Assembly (NCBI GenBank): GCA_020630975.1
Contig: JAHDID010000013.1
Location: 62,001 to 126,000 of the forward strand
Direction of reading: 5' to 3'
Length of the DNA: 64,000 nt
DNA from: Verrucomicrobiota bacterium
GTDB taxonomy: Bacteria > Verrucomicrobiota > Verrucomicrobiia > Verrucomicrobiales > DEV007
Part shown: positions 1 to 9,556 of the stretch, piece after piece
How positions within the stretch are numbered: position 1 is the stretch's first letter
Layout: each line of letters opens with the position of its first letter
Position numbers and translations under genes: made by a program
The notes under the pieces: generated by a model
Told to the model about the DNA's origin: nothing
Database searches by the model: none
Seen by the model: the letters and a program-made list of their open reading frames with translations, nothing else

Positions 1-1
1 G

Positions 2-1138
2 GTATTTTCCACCAGTCAGGCAGAGCAGATCTATGTGCTAGCAGTCGATATGCCTCTGCTCGAGCCAGACCTAGCCCTTCCAGGCGTCCCGAGCATCAAT
101 GGCCGCTGGGAGCCACTCGCCGCCGTATACCCTCGAGCAGCTATGCTCCCCCTGCTAGAGAGCCAGATCGCCGCTGGCGAATACTCCCTACAGCGCCTCC
201 TAGACCTAGCCAAGCAGCAGGGCATCCTCTCTCGCCACACCGTCTCCCGCACCCAGGAGCGCTCCTACGCTAATCTCAACACCATCCAAGACCTCGCCGA
301 TATCACCGATGAAGGCCCCGGCACCACCACCCTAGTCCGCTACCGACTAGGCTCAGGCTACAGCGAGCCCGCACCCGACCACCTCGCCGTGGAGGAGCCG
401 CTCGAGATCCGTGTCAATGGCACCAGCATCGCAGTGATGATGCGTACTCCCGGGCACGATGCCGAGCTCGCCACTGGTTTTCTCTACACCGAGGGCCAGA
501 TCCGCTCCGCCTCCGAGATCCTCGATATCGAGCACTGCCCCGATGTCGATCCCGAGCAGCGTGGCAATACTCTGAATGTCCGCCTAACTGCAGGCGATGC
601 CGATCTGTCCTCTCTCACCCGACACGTCTTTACCTCTTCGAGCTGCGGTGTGTGTGGCAAAGCTACGATCGACTCTGTCTTCCAAGATTTTCCCGCTATC
701 CAGTGCGACGCCCCTGCTCCGATCGATCCCGAGATTATCCTATCTCTCCCAGCCAAACTCCGCGCCCAGCAGGAGACATTCGACAAGACCGGCGGCCTGC
801 ACGCCTCCGCCCTATTCGACCAAACGGGCGAGCTACTACTCCTGCGAGAGGATGTCGGTCGGCACAATGCACTCGACAAAGTCATCGGCCATGCCCTGCG
901 TGAGCAGCTGGATCTGCAGTCCGCTATACTGCTAGTCAGTGGGCGCATCTCATTCGAGCTCATGCAAAAGGCCCTGGCTGCCAGGGTGCCAGTCGTAGCC
1001 GGTATCTCAGCGCCCAGCAGTCTAGCTGTGGATCTGGCCCATCGAGCGGGGGTGACGCTAGTCGGCTTCCTCCGCGAGCGGGGTTTCAATCTCTACCGCC
1101 CAGAGATAGAGGGAGTGGCGGGGGGAGAAAACTCTTAG
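2..1138 (+). CDS. fdhD: MobA-FdhD fusion protein, 5' end cut by the window
   Basis: The reading frame is open to the window edge, so the listed GTG at 35 is not a real start. The first ~90 residues look like the C-terminal part of MobA (molybdenum cofactor guanylyltransferase): VDMPLL, then EPLAAVYPR and an NLNTIQDL ending typical of that family. From about residue 110 it is FdhD, the sulfurtransferase that hands sulfur from IscS to the Mo-bis-MGD cofactor of formate dehydrogenase. FdhD signs are VEEPLEIRVNG, the CGVCG motif near residue 206 with the conserved cysteines, REDVGRHNALDK and LVSGRISFE. Fusing nucleotide addition and sulfuration on one chain is functionally logical. Cytoplasmic. 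The formate dehydrogenase itself is not in the window. The FdhD part is very secure; the MobA part rests on a short C-terminal segment. Confidence 0.9.
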   Translation, partial: VFSTSQAEQIYVLAVDMPLLEPDLALPGVPSINGRWEPLAAVYPRAAMLPLLESQIAAGEYSLQRLLDLAKQQGILSRHTVSRTQERSYANLNTIQDLADITDEGPGTTTLVRYRLGSGYSEPAPDHLAVEEPLEIRVNGTSIAVMMRTPGHDAELATGFLYTEGQIRSASEILDIEHCPDVDPEQRGNTLNVRLTAGDADLSSLTRHVFTSSSCGVCGKATIDSVFQDFPAIQCDAPAPIDPEIILSLPAKLRAQQETFDKTGGLHASALFDQTGELLLLREDVGRHNALDKVIGHALREQLDLQSAILLVSGRISFELMQKALAARVPVVAGISAPSSLAVDLAHRAGVTLVGFLRERGFNLYRPEIEGVAGGENS

Positions 1139-1140
1139 GA

Positions 1141-1163
1141 GCCCTGTGCTATTCACACAGGGC
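1141..1163 (+). terminator. Hairpin just after the fdhD stop, possible weak terminator
   Basis: GCCCTGTG and CACAGGGC form an 8-bp stem around a 7-base loop three bases after the stop codon. There is no T tract on either strand, so intrinsic termination is uncertain. It sits between convergent genes. Confidence 0.35.
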
Positions 1164-1238
1164 CCCCAGAGACTTTGCAAGGTCTAACGGAACGCTCGTT
1201 AAACAATACAAACACACACACCTATGGAACGCAGGGCG

Positions 1239-1943
1239 CTAAGATTCCGTAGATTTAAATTGAGATAAAATGAATCGGGCCACATGCGGGAACACCGCGA
1301 TGCCGATAAAAGCGACTGCCAGCCCCGGTGTCAGGACGCTGCGCAGCCCCTCTTCAGACAGCTCGCGCAGGCTAGGCAGCTGCGAACCCGTGTAGACGTA
1401 GAGCACGCCTCCAGGTAGCATACTCAGCTGGCTCACCCACCAGTAAGTCCGCAGCCGGATCGGCGTGAGCCCCATCAGGATATTCGTCAGGAAAAAGGGC
1501 ATCCATGGGATAAGCCGCATGGAGAATAGATAAAATGGCCCCTCGCGCTCCAGAGCTCGATCCACCTCTGCGAGGCGATCGCCATAGCGCTCTCGGACAA
1601 AGGCCCCAAAGACAAACCGACTCATCAAAAAGGCCAAAGTCGCCCCCATAGTCGCCGCCACATTGGCCATCGGTAGGCCCAGCGCCAAGCCAAAGAGCTT
1701 GCCAGCTACCAGCGACAGCAGCCCCGCGCCCGGCATCATCATACCAGTGTGCAGAGCGTAATAGACGACGAACCCCAAGCCAAGCAGAAGCGGCCACTGT
1801 GACTTCACAGATAATAGCCGATCCTCGTATGCAACAAAGGCATCGAGAGTCAGCTGGCCACGAAAGAAATAAGCTACGGCTCCGATAGCGACGATAAGAA
1901 ATATCGTCGGCAGCAGCCTAAGCCACGAAGTCGATCGCGACAT
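1239..1943 (-). CDS. TVP38/TMEM64 (SNARE-associated, DedA-like) membrane protein
   Basis: A 234-residue inner-membrane protein with an N-terminal transmembrane segment and several further hydrophobic helices. The central G-A-G-L-L-S-L-V-A-G-K-L-F-G stretch, an FLMSRFVFGAFVRERYG segment and RLIPWMPFFLTNILMGLTPI match the VTT/SNARE-associated domain, whose members are now linked to lipid scrambling or transport. ATG start at 1943. It is convergent with fdhD and lies 12 bp after the GYF_2/DUF4190 gene on the same strand, so the two may be cotranscribed. The substrate cannot be told from sequence. Confidence 0.85.
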   Translation of the reverse strand: MSRSTSWLRLLPTIFLIVAIGAVAYFFRGQLTLDAFVAYEDRLLSVKSQWPLLLGLGFVVYYALHTGMMMPGAGLLSLVAGKLFGLALGLPMANVAATMGATLAFLMSRFVFGAFVRERYGDRLAEVDRALEREGPFYLFSMRLIPWMPFFLTNILMGLTPIRLRTYWWVSQLSMLPGGVLYVYTGSQLPSLRELSEEGLRSVLTPGLAVAFIGIAVFPHVARFILSQFKSTES

Positions 1944-1955
1944 ATGCTACCTCGA

Positions 1956-2495
1956 TCACTCGAGTGCTCCCTCACTCACAATCGCCATCACGATGGCAAA
2001 GATCATGAAACCACCAACAAGCACACTCAATGCGATACCGACATACCCAGTGATCAGACCCGCAGTAGCTAGTCCATCGCCCCCTAGCCCCGGATTCTCA
2101 GCGATCTTTTTCTTCGACTTGTGGCCACAGATCACAGCCGCTATCCCAGGAAACAAGCCTATACCATATCCACATGTCATAAGCACAGCGAAGATACCAC
2201 AGATCAAAGCAGCGATGCTCAGACCATCAGTAGGATTTGCAGCAGGCGCTGGCGTAGGCGCAACTCCAGCTGGCGATACTACATAGGGCGATTGGGCATT
2301 AGTAGCGCCCGGGGAGCTAGCCTCGATAAAAGCCGCCGGCTTCACATTCGATGCAGGCTGCCAGTCAGCCATCGACTCATTCCAGACTAGCGTAGTCCGC
2401 AGAATCTTTCCCCCATGGATCAGTTGTTCGAATTCTTCTTCTTCGAATGCGATCTGCTCCTTATTAGCGTCTGCGTAATACCACTGCATCTTCAC
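1956..2495 (-). CDS. GYF_2 and DUF4190 domain membrane protein
   Basis: A 179-residue protein. Residues ~4-50 (WYYADANKEQIAFEEEEF...TLVWNESMADWQPA) match the bacterial GYF_2 domain, a small module thought to bind peptides. After a Pro/Ala-rich linker (~65-85), residues ~90-175 are a two-helix DUF4190 module (GLSIAALICGIFAVLM, then GLATAGLITGYVGIALSVLV). Such proteins are common in Verrucomicrobia and Planctomycetes and have no assigned function. The soluble domain is probably cytoplasmic and anchored by the two C-terminal helices. The start is well defined by the GYF beginning. Confidence 0.8.
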   Translation of the reverse strand: MKMQWYYADANKEQIAFEEEEFEQLIHGGKILRTTLVWNESMADWQPASNVKPAAFIEASSPGATNAQSPYVVSPAGVAPTPAPAANPTDGLSIAALICGIFAVLMTCGYGIGLFPGIAAVICGHKSKKKIAENPGLGGDGLATAGLITGYVGIALSVLVGGFMIFAIVMAIVSEGALE

Positions 2496-2544
2496 GTTTT
2501 AGCATCACAAGACAATCCCGTCTAGCCCGCATTTCCGAGCGACA

Positions 2545-3915
2545 CTATTGGTTTGGCCCAGCGAAGTCCGCGAAAATCACATTGGCAGGTCCGGCACCAT
2601 CATCCTGCTCATCGGTATCCGCCAGCTGCCCCTCCAGTGCCGTCTCAGCCAATTCCTGCACAGCCCCCTCCACATCGTCGATAGCGATCCGATGGCGAAA
2701 CTCGACAGGTATCGCATCGACCACCGCCTTCAGCAGGCTTTCCTCCCACCGGTATTGCTCATCCTCCAGAGAGGTGACGATCTCGGTGATCAGTCCTGGC
2801 ATCAGCACCTGCGCCTCGTACGTCAGCTGAATCTCAAACTCCATGGCGTATGCCTCCAGTGCCGCATACGTCACCTCACTGTCCACTCGCACTCGCTCAG
2901 GCAGATACTGGCAGTGAGCCGCCATGTCTTTAAATGCCTGCCGCACAGCAGCCGTGTCGCAGCAATTATCCTCCTCGCCACCATAGATCACCGGATCACA
3001 TGGGCAGCGGGAGCCGATCAGCCCCTCGCGCATGCATACCGCGGATTTCGGGTAATACGGGCGGTCATGTGGCCGCTCTTTGGCCACCAATGGCGTCGGC
3101 ATATAGAAAGAACCTACCTCCCAAGTCTCATCATGTAGCGGATAGCTGACTAGCTCCTCCAGCTCGGGGTCCAGATCCGGATCCACCGTGAGTGGAGCCA
3201 GACACTCAGATGGCAGCACCTCCATCTTCACCTGCCAATCAGCAGCACATGGAGGGCCCGGCTGGCCATCGACCGCCGAAAAAATCGGTATCCCCGGCAT
3301 CTCACCAAAGGGATTGTCCCACTGGTAGAAATTCTTTCTCTGCGGCAGGATCTCCTCGTAGAAGCGGAAAAATAGACGAAACACGCGGACCATATAATCC
3401 GCCTCGCCTTGATCGAGAAACCAGGGGAAGAAACCCGGCAGATAAGAGCGAAAGCACGGCAATCCCTTTTGCAGCTTCAGTTTCTTTGCTTTCGGGAAAT
3501 ACTTTTCAAAGCAGGATGCATCTTCATCTGCAGCGTCCTCAGTATCCAGAAATTCACACTCCAGTAGGCGTATCTCTGCCAGCCCCGGCACCATGTCGAC
3601 ATCGATACCACGAAAGGCATTTTGCCAAAAAATCGTGCCCTCGGGCGGCATATGGCAATGGATCGCAAAAACCCCTTCAGTACCACCGAGCACCGACACC
3701 AGATACAGCGATCGACACTCCGGGTCGCGGATACCGAACAACTCATTATCCGCCATCATCTGCCATGGCTCCAACTGACGAAATCGCACAGCCAGCTCCA
3801 TCAGCTCACGCCACGTGTTTGCTGAGACTGCCGGTAAAGCGGGCTCTGGAAACTGGCCCATATCCGCGCTGTGATCTGGCCTCGGCAAAAAACCTTCCTC
3901 TGGGTAAGTACCCAT
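2545..3915 (-). CDS. Uncharacterised 456-residue soluble protein
   Basis: I do not recognise a characterised family. The protein is acidic and has no signal peptide or membrane segment. The N-terminal third (WRELMELAVRF, YLVSVLGGTEGVFAIHCHMPPEG) resembles from memory the DUF6930/DUF7309 type of domain found at the front of large bacterial proteins of unknown role; this is only a resemblance. A Cys-rich patch, CPCDPVIYGGEEDNCCD, lies near residue 305 and could bind metal, like a SEC-C-type tail but in mid-protein. The start ATG at 3915 is supported by the absence of an earlier methionine in frame. It stands alone, with about 200 bp of featureless sequence upstream. Confidence 0.6.
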   Translation of the reverse strand: MGTYPEEGFLPRPDHSADMGQFPEPALPAVSANTWRELMELAVRFRQLEPWQMMADNELFGIRDPECRSLYLVSVLGGTEGVFAIHCHMPPEGTIFWQNAFRGIDVDMVPGLAEIRLLECEFLDTEDAADEDASCFEKYFPKAKKLKLQKGLPCFRSYLPGFFPWFLDQGEADYMVRVFRLFFRFYEEILPQRKNFYQWDNPFGEMPGIPIFSAVDGQPGPPCAADWQVKMEVLPSECLAPLTVDPDLDPELEELVSYPLHDETWEVGSFYMPTPLVAKERPHDRPYYPKSAVCMREGLIGSRCPCDPVIYGGEEDNCCDTAAVRQAFKDMAAHCQYLPERVRVDSEVTYAALEAYAMEFEIQLTYEAQVLMPGLITEIVTSLEDEQYRWEESLLKAVVDAIPVEFRHRIAIDDVEGAVQELAETALEGQLADTDEQDDGAGPANVIFADFAGPNQ

Positions 3916-4120
3916 ACATTTCTGTAAACACGGATAAGTGTAACTTCAAGCTATCTTAAGTAGAATTTTCATAAATAATTCACCACCCAAAATGCCCTCA
4001 AAATGCCCTATCTCCTAAACAACCGGTTTATTCATTCCCTACAGTGGCAGTCACCTCAACACGCTGAAAACGTAGCTTTCGAGGATATCCCTCACTATCA
4101 TTATCGGTAATCAACCCCAA

Positions 4121-4942
4121 TCAAGATCGCTTCGGTGTCGCCAGTGTGCGTCCTGTACGATAGTAGGTAGCTCCTAGCTCGACGGGATCGCAGCGAAATC
4201 TGCGAAAGACTTTCTCCGCGAGTTCCATTTGCTCTTCGGGTAGCTCACTGGATGGGCCTGCGTTCTGTTTTGGCGGTATCACCACGGTGTCGCCGGCAGA
4301 CTCTATACCTAGATCCTCCAATAATTGACTAGCCCCCTCTGGCTTGATCAGTTCCTCTAACCACACGGTATGGAAATGGATGTTTGCGGTATCCTCGGTG
4401 AGCAGCCGGTAATACTCCTGGCGCGCGAATACCTCGTACACATACCATAGCGCATTGCCGAATAATCCACACTGCTGAAAGGGCTTGGCATCGACGATGG
4501 TATTGGGGTAGCGCGAGTCGAGGGTGAATAGCCAGGTGAACCCGGGATTGGAAAAATCGTGCCGGTTGATATAGCTGCGATAGATCTTAAATATGTCCCG
4601 CTTTAGAGCGATCAAATGGATCTCGGAATCGCTAGGCAAATGGTAGAGATTCTCTACCAGCCCGGCTTTGGCCAAGACATGGGAAATCTCGATAAAAGTC
4701 TCTTGCTGAGTCGCCGCATCTAGGGACAACTTATGCTGCCAAAACGCCTGCACGGGCGGTACATTGCCGACGAAGTTGAAGGCAGTCGAGTGAGCACTAT
4801 CCGGGCAATTAATGCCCATATAGGGAAACCCTAAGCGCTCGTGTAGCACGGTCGCATTGGCGACATTAGCCTTTAGCAACTCGGTGAGAAAGACGGTACC
4901 ACTGCGTCCAGTGGTAATGGAGTAGACAAACTTGCTGGGCAT
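4121..4942 (-). CDS. Sulfotransferase-like P-loop protein
   Basis: A 273-residue protein whose N-terminus, FVYSITTGRSGTVFLTELL, matches the 5'-phosphosulfate-binding loop of PAPS-dependent sulfotransferases. Further on, LIALKRDIFKIYRSYINRHDF fits the 3'-phosphate-binding strand-helix region. No signal peptide is seen, so it is probably cytoplasmic. The acceptor is unknown; polysaccharides and surface glycans are common targets in marine Verrucomicrobia (family knowledge, not shown here). It lies downstream of sdhB by 73 bp on the same strand but has no obvious functional link. Confidence 0.72.
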   Translation of the reverse strand: MPSKFVYSITTGRSGTVFLTELLKANVANATVLHERLGFPYMGINCPDSAHSTAFNFVGNVPPVQAFWQHKLSLDAATQQETFIEISHVLAKAGLVENLYHLPSDSEIHLIALKRDIFKIYRSYINRHDFSNPGFTWLFTLDSRYPNTIVDAKPFQQCGLFGNALWYVYEVFARQEYYRLLTEDTANIHFHTVWLEELIKPEGASQLLEDLGIESAGDTVVIPPKQNAGPSSELPEEQMELAEKVFRRFRCDPVELGATYYRTGRTLATPKRS

Positions 4943-5015
4943 GAGGGTTTTTGGGTCGGTAGCGATGTGACAAAACTCGTCAAATCGCAGCCGACTCTAC
5001 ACCCAAACCAGCCAT

Positions 5016-5768
5016 TTAGCTAACAGCCTCGCGTGCTGAAGCTATCGCATAATCGCGATTGAGCTTGGAGATGACATCGGCGCTGATCTCTTTCGGACAG
5101 GCAGCCTCGCACTCGTATTGGTTAGTGCAGTTGCCAAAGCCTTCGGCATCCATCTGACGGACCATGGCCAGCACGCGCTTGTCCTTCTCTGGCTCGCCCT
5201 GCGGTAGCAGATTGAGGTGCGCCGCCTTGGCTCCCGTAAAGAGCATGGCACTGGCATTTTTACAGCTAGCCACACAGGCACCACAGCCGATACAAGCCGC
5301 CGCGTCGAATGCCGCATCGGCTTTGTCTTTCGGGATAGGCACGGAGTTCGCATCCACAGCAGAGCCGGTGCGTACCTCCACATAGCCGCCCGCAGCGATG
5401 ATGCGATCGAAGGCACTACGGTCTACGACCAGATCTTTCACCACAGGGAAAGCCTTGGCGCGGAATGGCTCGATCCAGATGGTGTCTCCATCGTTGAATT
5501 TACGCATGTGCACCTGACAGGTGGTGATACCACGCTCTTTCGAGTGAGGTACACCATTGATATTCAGTGAGCACATACCACAGATGCCCTCGCGGCAGTC
5601 GTGGTCGAAGTGAATCGGCTCGCCACCATCTTCGATGATCTGCTCATTCACGATGTCGATCATCTCGAGAAAGGAAGCCTCCTCGGGGATGTCTTTTGCA
5701 TCGTAGTCGACGATCGTTCCGCGATCGTCTGCGTGAGCTTGGCGCCATACTTTGAGCTTCAGATTCAT
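5016..5768 (-). CDS. sdhB: Succinate dehydrogenase iron-sulfur subunit
   Basis: A 250-residue SdhB/FrdB. The plant-type ferredoxin domain carries CREGICGMC plus a later cysteine in GITTCQVHM for the [2Fe-2S] cluster. The C-terminal domain has [11 protein letters not shown] and [12 protein letters not shown] for the two higher-nuclearity clusters. It passes electrons from the SdhA flavin to the quinone site in the membrane. Last gene of sdhCAB, 38 bp after sdhA. No terminator hairpin is obvious before the downstream gene. The sequence type (SdhB paired with a five-helix SdhC, no SdhD) is that of menaquinone-linked enzymes. Confidence 0.96.
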   Translation of the reverse strand: MNLKLKVWRQAHADDRGTIVDYDAKDIPEEASFLEMIDIVNEQIIEDGGEPIHFDHDCREGICGMCSLNINGVPHSKERGITTCQVHMRKFNDGDTIWIEPFRAKAFPVVKDLVVDRSAFDRIIAAGGYVEVRTGSAVDANSVPIPKDKADAAFDAAACIGCGACVASCKNASAMLFTGAKAAHLNLLPQGEPEKDKRVLAMVRQMDAEGFGNCTNQYECEAACPKEISADVISKLNRDYAIASAREAVS

Positions 5769-5806
5769 ATGTGGAAAAGAATTAGCGGGTTAAAAAATAT
5801 AGCTCC

Positions 5807-7783
5807 TTACTTGTAGCTACGCACGGATGGTTTCACGAACTCGTAGTTGAGATCTTCTTTGTGGAGCTCTGGCTTGTTACCAGGCCCCTTGTCCTCCCAA
5901 GCAGCAGCGTACATGAACTCTTCGTCACGACGCTTGGCTTCGCCAGGATTGGTAAAGCCGCTCTGCACCTCTGGATCATCCTCGGTGAACTGGTACTCTT
6001 CGCGGAAGTGGCCACCACAGCTTTCTTCGCGGTTGAGCGCATCGTGACAAGTCATCTCAGCAAAGTCGATGAAGTCCTGCACACGGTAGGCTTTCTCCAG
6101 CTCCATATTCAGTGCGCCAGCGCTACCGGGGATACGGACATTCTCGTGAAATTCTTCGCGGATTTGTGGGATCTTATCGATCGCCTCTTCGAGCCCCTCT
6201 TTGCTGCGCGACATACCGCACTTATCCCAAGTGAGTAGACCCAGCTCGCGGTGAAAGCTATCGACTGTGCGCTTACCTTTCTCGCCGACTTTCATCAGGC
6301 CATCGAGACGCTCTGTGACTTTCTCCTCAGCTTCTTTGAACTCAGGCATGTCCGTACTGATCGATCCCGGAGTCTCATTGACGAGGTAGCTCGGTAGCGT
6401 CGATGGGATGACGAAGTAGCCATCGGCCAAGCCCTGCATGAGCGCCGAAGCTCCAAGACGGTTGGCACCGTGGTCGGAGAAATTCGCCTCTCCCAGCACG
6501 TGTAGACCTGGCACGTTGGACATGAGATTGTAGTCCACCCAGAGCCCACCCATGGTGTAGTGCACCGCAGGGTAGATCTTCATCGGCATGCTGTAGGGAT
6601 CTTCACCCGAGATCTTCTCATACATGGTGAAAAGGTTGCCATAGCGGGCCTTGATAGTGTCGGCACCGAGGCGCTCGATCGAATCGCGGAAGTCGAGGTA
6701 GACACCGAGACCAGTCTTGGCCACACCGCGGCCTTCATCGCAGGCCTCTTTGGCCGAGCGAGATGAGATATCGCGTGGCGCTAGGTTGCCGAAAGAGGGG
6801 TATTTCCGCTCGAGATAGTAGTCGCGATCCTCATCGCGCACATCGGCGGCACGCATAGTGCCCTCGCGCAGCTTGGCGGCGATGTCTGCCGACTTTGGCA
6901 CCCAGATACGACCATCGTTTCGCAGCGACTCAGACATGAGCGTGAGCTTGCTCTGGTAGTCACCACTCACCGGGATACAGGTCGGGTGGATCTGTGTATA
7001 ACATGGATTGGCGAAGTAAGCACCCTGCTTGTAGGCGCGGAAGGCGGCCATCACATTGCAGCCCATCGCATTGGTCGATAGGTAAAAGACATTGCCGTAG
7101 CCACCGCTGGCTAGAATCACACAATCCGCCGAGTGACGCTCGATCTTACCCGTCTGCAGATTTCGGACGATGATGCCTTTGGCATGGCCGTTGACCTTTA
7201 CCAGATCCATCATCTCGGTGCGTGGGTACATCTGCACGCCACCACGGGCCACCTCTTTCTCCAGCGCCTGGTAGCAGCCGATCAGCAGCTGCTGCCCGGT
7301 CTGACCTCTAGCGTAGAAAGTCCGGCTCACCTGAGCACCACCGAAAGAGCGGTTGGCCAGTAGACCGCCATACTCGCGAGCGAAAGGCACCCCCTGAGCG
7401 ACACACTGGTCGATGATGTTGGTCGAGACTTCTGCCAGGCGGTGCACATTGGCCTCGCGAGAGCGGAAGTCGCCACCTTTGATCGTGTCGTAGAAAAGGC
7501 GCCAGACCGAGTCACCATCGTTCTGGTAGTTTTTCGCAGCATTGATGCCGCCCTGAGCAGCGATCGAGTGCGCGCGGCGAGGGCTGTCCTGATAGCAGAA
7601 ACACTTCACCTGATATCCCAGCTCGGATAGAGTCGCAGCGGCAGAGCCACCGGCTAGACCTGAGCCGACCACGATCACTGAAAATTTCCGTTTATTGGCC
7701 GGATTGATCAGTGGCGCATTCGCTTTGTAGTCGGTCCACTTCATGTCGATCGGACCCGATGGTATTGCAGAGTTGAGTGCCAT
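5807..7783 (-). CDS. sdhA: Succinate dehydrogenase/fumarate reductase flavoprotein subunit
   Basis: A 658-residue flavoprotein. An FAD-binding Rossmann start, [21 protein letters not shown], is at ~36-56. The [12 protein letters not shown] motif carries the histidine that covalently holds FAD in this family. HPTCIPVSG and the [11 protein letters not shown] region belong to the dicarboxylate site. It oxidises succinate to fumarate on the cytoplasmic face. The length matches the Bacteroidetes/Chlamydiae-Verrucomicrobia type of SdhA, longer than the E. coli enzyme. The 60-bp gap to sdhC holds one of the paired 17-bp repeats. Confidence 0.97.
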   Translation of the reverse strand: MALNSAIPSGPIDMKWTDYKANAPLINPANKRKFSVIVVGSGLAGGSAAATLSELGYQVKCFCYQDSPRRAHSIAAQGGINAAKNYQNDGDSVWRLFYDTIKGGDFRSREANVHRLAEVSTNIIDQCVAQGVPFAREYGGLLANRSFGGAQVSRTFYARGQTGQQLLIGCYQALEKEVARGGVQMYPRTEMMDLVKVNGHAKGIIVRNLQTGKIERHSADCVILASGGYGNVFYLSTNAMGCNVMAAFRAYKQGAYFANPCYTQIHPTCIPVSGDYQSKLTLMSESLRNDGRIWVPKSADIAAKLREGTMRAADVRDEDRDYYLERKYPSFGNLAPRDISSRSAKEACDEGRGVAKTGLGVYLDFRDSIERLGADTIKARYGNLFTMYEKISGEDPYSMPMKIYPAVHYTMGGLWVDYNLMSNVPGLHVLGEANFSDHGANRLGASALMQGLADGYFVIPSTLPSYLVNETPGSISTDMPEFKEAEEKVTERLDGLMKVGEKGKRTVDSFHRELGLLTWDKCGMSRSKEGLEEAIDKIPQIREEFHENVRIPGSAGALNMELEKAYRVQDFIDFAEMTCHDALNREESCGGHFREEYQFTEDDPEVQSGFTNPGEAKRRDEEFMYAAAWEDKGPGNKPELHKEDLNYEFVKPSVRSYK

Positions 7784-7798
7784 ATGTCTAAAAGCTGT

Positions 7799-7836
7799 TT
7801 TGTACCCTATTCAGTCTGGATTGTACCCTATTGAAT
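7799..7836 (+). repeat. Paired 17-bp repeat, copy A (sdhC-sdhA gap)
   Basis: Unit 1 is TTTGTACCCTATTCAGT (7799-7815) and unit 2 is ATTGTACCCTATTGAAT (7820-7836). The GTACCC cores start at 7802 and 7823, 21 bp apart. The pair fills most of the 60-bp gap between sdhC and sdhA and ends 7 bp from the sdhC stop codon. Orientation is called from the GTACCC strand. Three more pairs with the same 21-bp period lie at 20051, 38749 and 50593. Confidence 0.85.
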
Positions 7837-7843
7837 TTCTTCT

Positions 7844-8602
7844 TTAATGCTTATCACTGGTGGAGCTAGCCTCCACAGCACTCTGGCTGTGGCCTGCATC
7901 CAGCCCTGGATCCTTGACGATGCCGAAAAGAATGGTGAGCGGGATCACGAGGAAGCCCAACCATAATACGACTGTGATCCCCCAACTGAGCGCACGAGTT
8001 GCTCCGGCAGTCTTGCGAGTGCGCAGACCGAGAGTCTGAAAGATCGAAGCGATGCCGTGACTGAGGTGCGAACACAGCAGCGTGATAGCGACCACGTAGA
8101 AAAGCGACACCACTGGGCCACCAAAACCTTTGATGACCATGCCATAGACATCGTGGTGACCAGCAGCGTCTTTCATCTCAGCTAGCTCTGGGTCGATACG
8201 CACGGTGAAGTGCAGGATGTGAAAGATGATGAATGCGAGGATGACCAATCCGCTGATGATCATCATGCGAGAGCTGCGACTGGCTGCCTGAGTCGCGCCG
8301 TGAGCATAGCGCTCCTTGCGCGCAGCGCGGTTTTGAGCCGTAAGGGCGATGGTAGCGAAGACGTGCAGCACCAAAGAGACCAACAGACCGATCCTGGCGA
8401 TCCAGATACCCGCGCCGTGCAGCATGTGGTGCAGGAAGTAAGCGTATTCATTCAGAGCCTCGCGGCCTGCAAAAAGCAGGAGGTTTCCAGCCATATGACC
8501 CACCAAGAAACCAACCAATAGAAGGCCAGTGACGGCGACCACGATCTTTTTACCAATCGACGACTGCCAGAACAGCGAAACGGAATTTATCAGCCCTTTC
8601 AT
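7844..8602 (-). CDS. sdhC: Succinate dehydrogenase cytochrome b subunit (five-helix type)
   Basis: A 252-residue membrane anchor with five predicted helices. Conserved histidines suit two b hemes: GHMAGN near residue 36, EYAYFLHHMLHG near 76-80, LVLHVFAT near 103, IIFHILHF near 148 and LLCSHLSHGIAS near 197-201. This is the single-subunit dihemic (B-type) anchor that reacts with menaquinone. First gene of sdhCAB. Divergent from the small gene at 8775, so the promoter should lie in 8603-8774. The C-terminal tail (EASSTSDKH) is short and hydrophilic. Confidence 0.92.
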   Translation of the reverse strand: MKGLINSVSLFWQSSIGKKIVVAVTGLLLVGFLVGHMAGNLLLFAGREALNEYAYFLHHMLHGAGIWIARIGLLVSLVLHVFATIALTAQNRAARKERYAHGATQAASRSSRMMIISGLVILAFIIFHILHFTVRIDPELAEMKDAAGHHDVYGMVIKGFGGPVVSLFYVVAITLLCSHLSHGIASIFQTLGLRTRKTAGATRALSWGITVVLWLGFLVIPLTILFGIVKDPGLDAGHSQSAVEASSTSDKH

Positions 8603-8774
8603 TAAATTTTACTCTGAGATACGAAATGTCGCTGCTACGGGACTCCCTATTGGCAGGGTTTCAACTCGAAAAACCACCAAGCCCCCACTCTTATTCCCCA
8701 AACCACTGACTCGCGACTTTTTTCAAAAAAATGGTTGCAGACCATTCTCATTATTGTTAATCAAAGTTAATAGT

Positions 8775-9200
8775 ATGGAACACAAGACTGTCAAAAAGCA
8801 TGTGAATCAGGTATTAACTGACATTTACAGTAAGTTACCTTCTGATCGCATCAACTCCCGGATGGTAACAAACGCCAGCATTCGCTTCTCTGGTCCAAGT
8901 GGACTCATCGGCTATGGCCGCACCAGCACTCAACCGAAAGTCGAAAACGGAGTCGATACACCCCTAGCCCTCTACCTCTACCTCGGTGCCAAGCCGGACA
9001 ATGTGGTGGATCTCAGCAAAGGAGAGGTGAAGAGAGCTGATATTTTCCGCGATAAACTGCTCCCCTGCGAAGTCGTAGAAGGTGAAATGCAGTGGCTCAG
9101 CGAGGAATCAGGCCAGCTACTGATGACCAGCGAGGTGGTCGATAGCTATCTCGAATCCATCTCGGCGCTGTTTGAAGATCGCGCCAAGATGGCAGCCTAG
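8775..9200 (+). CDS. Small hypothetical protein, 141 residues
   Basis: The ORF track begins at 8529, but that would overlap the divergent sdhC gene. The internal ATG at 8775 begins a plausible soluble protein: MEHKTVKKHVNQVLTDIYSKL onwards. It ends right before a strong terminator, which supports it as a real single-gene unit. No signal peptide, membrane helix or known motif is visible. I do not recognise the family and assign no function. Confidence 0.65.
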   Translation: MEHKTVKKHVNQVLTDIYSKLPSDRINSRMVTNASIRFSGPSGLIGYGRTSTQPKVENGVDTPLALYLYLGAKPDNVVDLSKGEVKRADIFRDKLLPCEVVEGEMQWLSEESGQLLMTSEVVDSYLESISALFEDRAKMAA

Positions 9201-9240
9201 ACCACACACCACGGTTCATTAGATTTTCCATTGTACACAG

Positions 9241-9272
9241 AAGCGGCCACCTATCAGGTTGGCCGCTTTTTT
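9241..9272 (+). terminator. Rho-independent terminator, plus strand
   Basis: AGCGGCCA (9242-9249) pairs with TGGCCGCT (9260-9267) and is followed by a T run to 9272. It closes the 8775-9200 gene. The gene-free stretch 9201-9556 holds this hairpin, the minus-strand terminator at 9331 and otherwise nothing I can assign. Confidence 0.85.
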
Positions 9273-9330
9273 GTGCGAACAACAATCTATCAGACCTCTC
9301 CCTAGAACCAGGATACACCAGGGCACGAAA

Positions 9331-9357
9331 AAGCCCCTCCTGACCAGGGAGGGGCTT
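9331..9357 (-). terminator. Rho-independent terminator, minus strand, end of the respiratory block
   Basis: AAGCCCCTCC (9331-9340) pairs with GGAGGGGCTT (9348-9357). Read on the minus strand the hairpin is followed by a T run (the aaaaa before 9331). It is about 200 bp past the last minus-strand gene, which ends at 9557, and is the first clear stop signal found after the act-cox block. Confidence 0.78.
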
Positions 9358-9556
9358 CGAGTTTCGAGTTAATCAAAACATGACCAAATAAACGTCTCGC
9401 GTGCCATGATTCAAATTACCGAAACAGCACAGATGCTCACTCAAGCCATCTGCACTGGGGCGTTATTAGTGCTTCGTGGTACGAAACGTCACCAGAAAAA
9501 TAAGGACATTGGGTATTAATGTCAAACAAATTTGAAAGAAATCTTAATATTGATTC

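Noticed and set aside
2548-3959. Several plus-strand ORFs opposite the 2545-3915 gene
   Set aside because: Pro/His/Arg/Ser-rich shadow frames; the minus-strand frame has a natural amino acid mix and a consistent start.
8529-8774. N-terminal extension of the 8775 gene
   Set aside because: It would overlap the divergent sdhC gene and crosses the expected promoter region; ATG 8775 is a better start.
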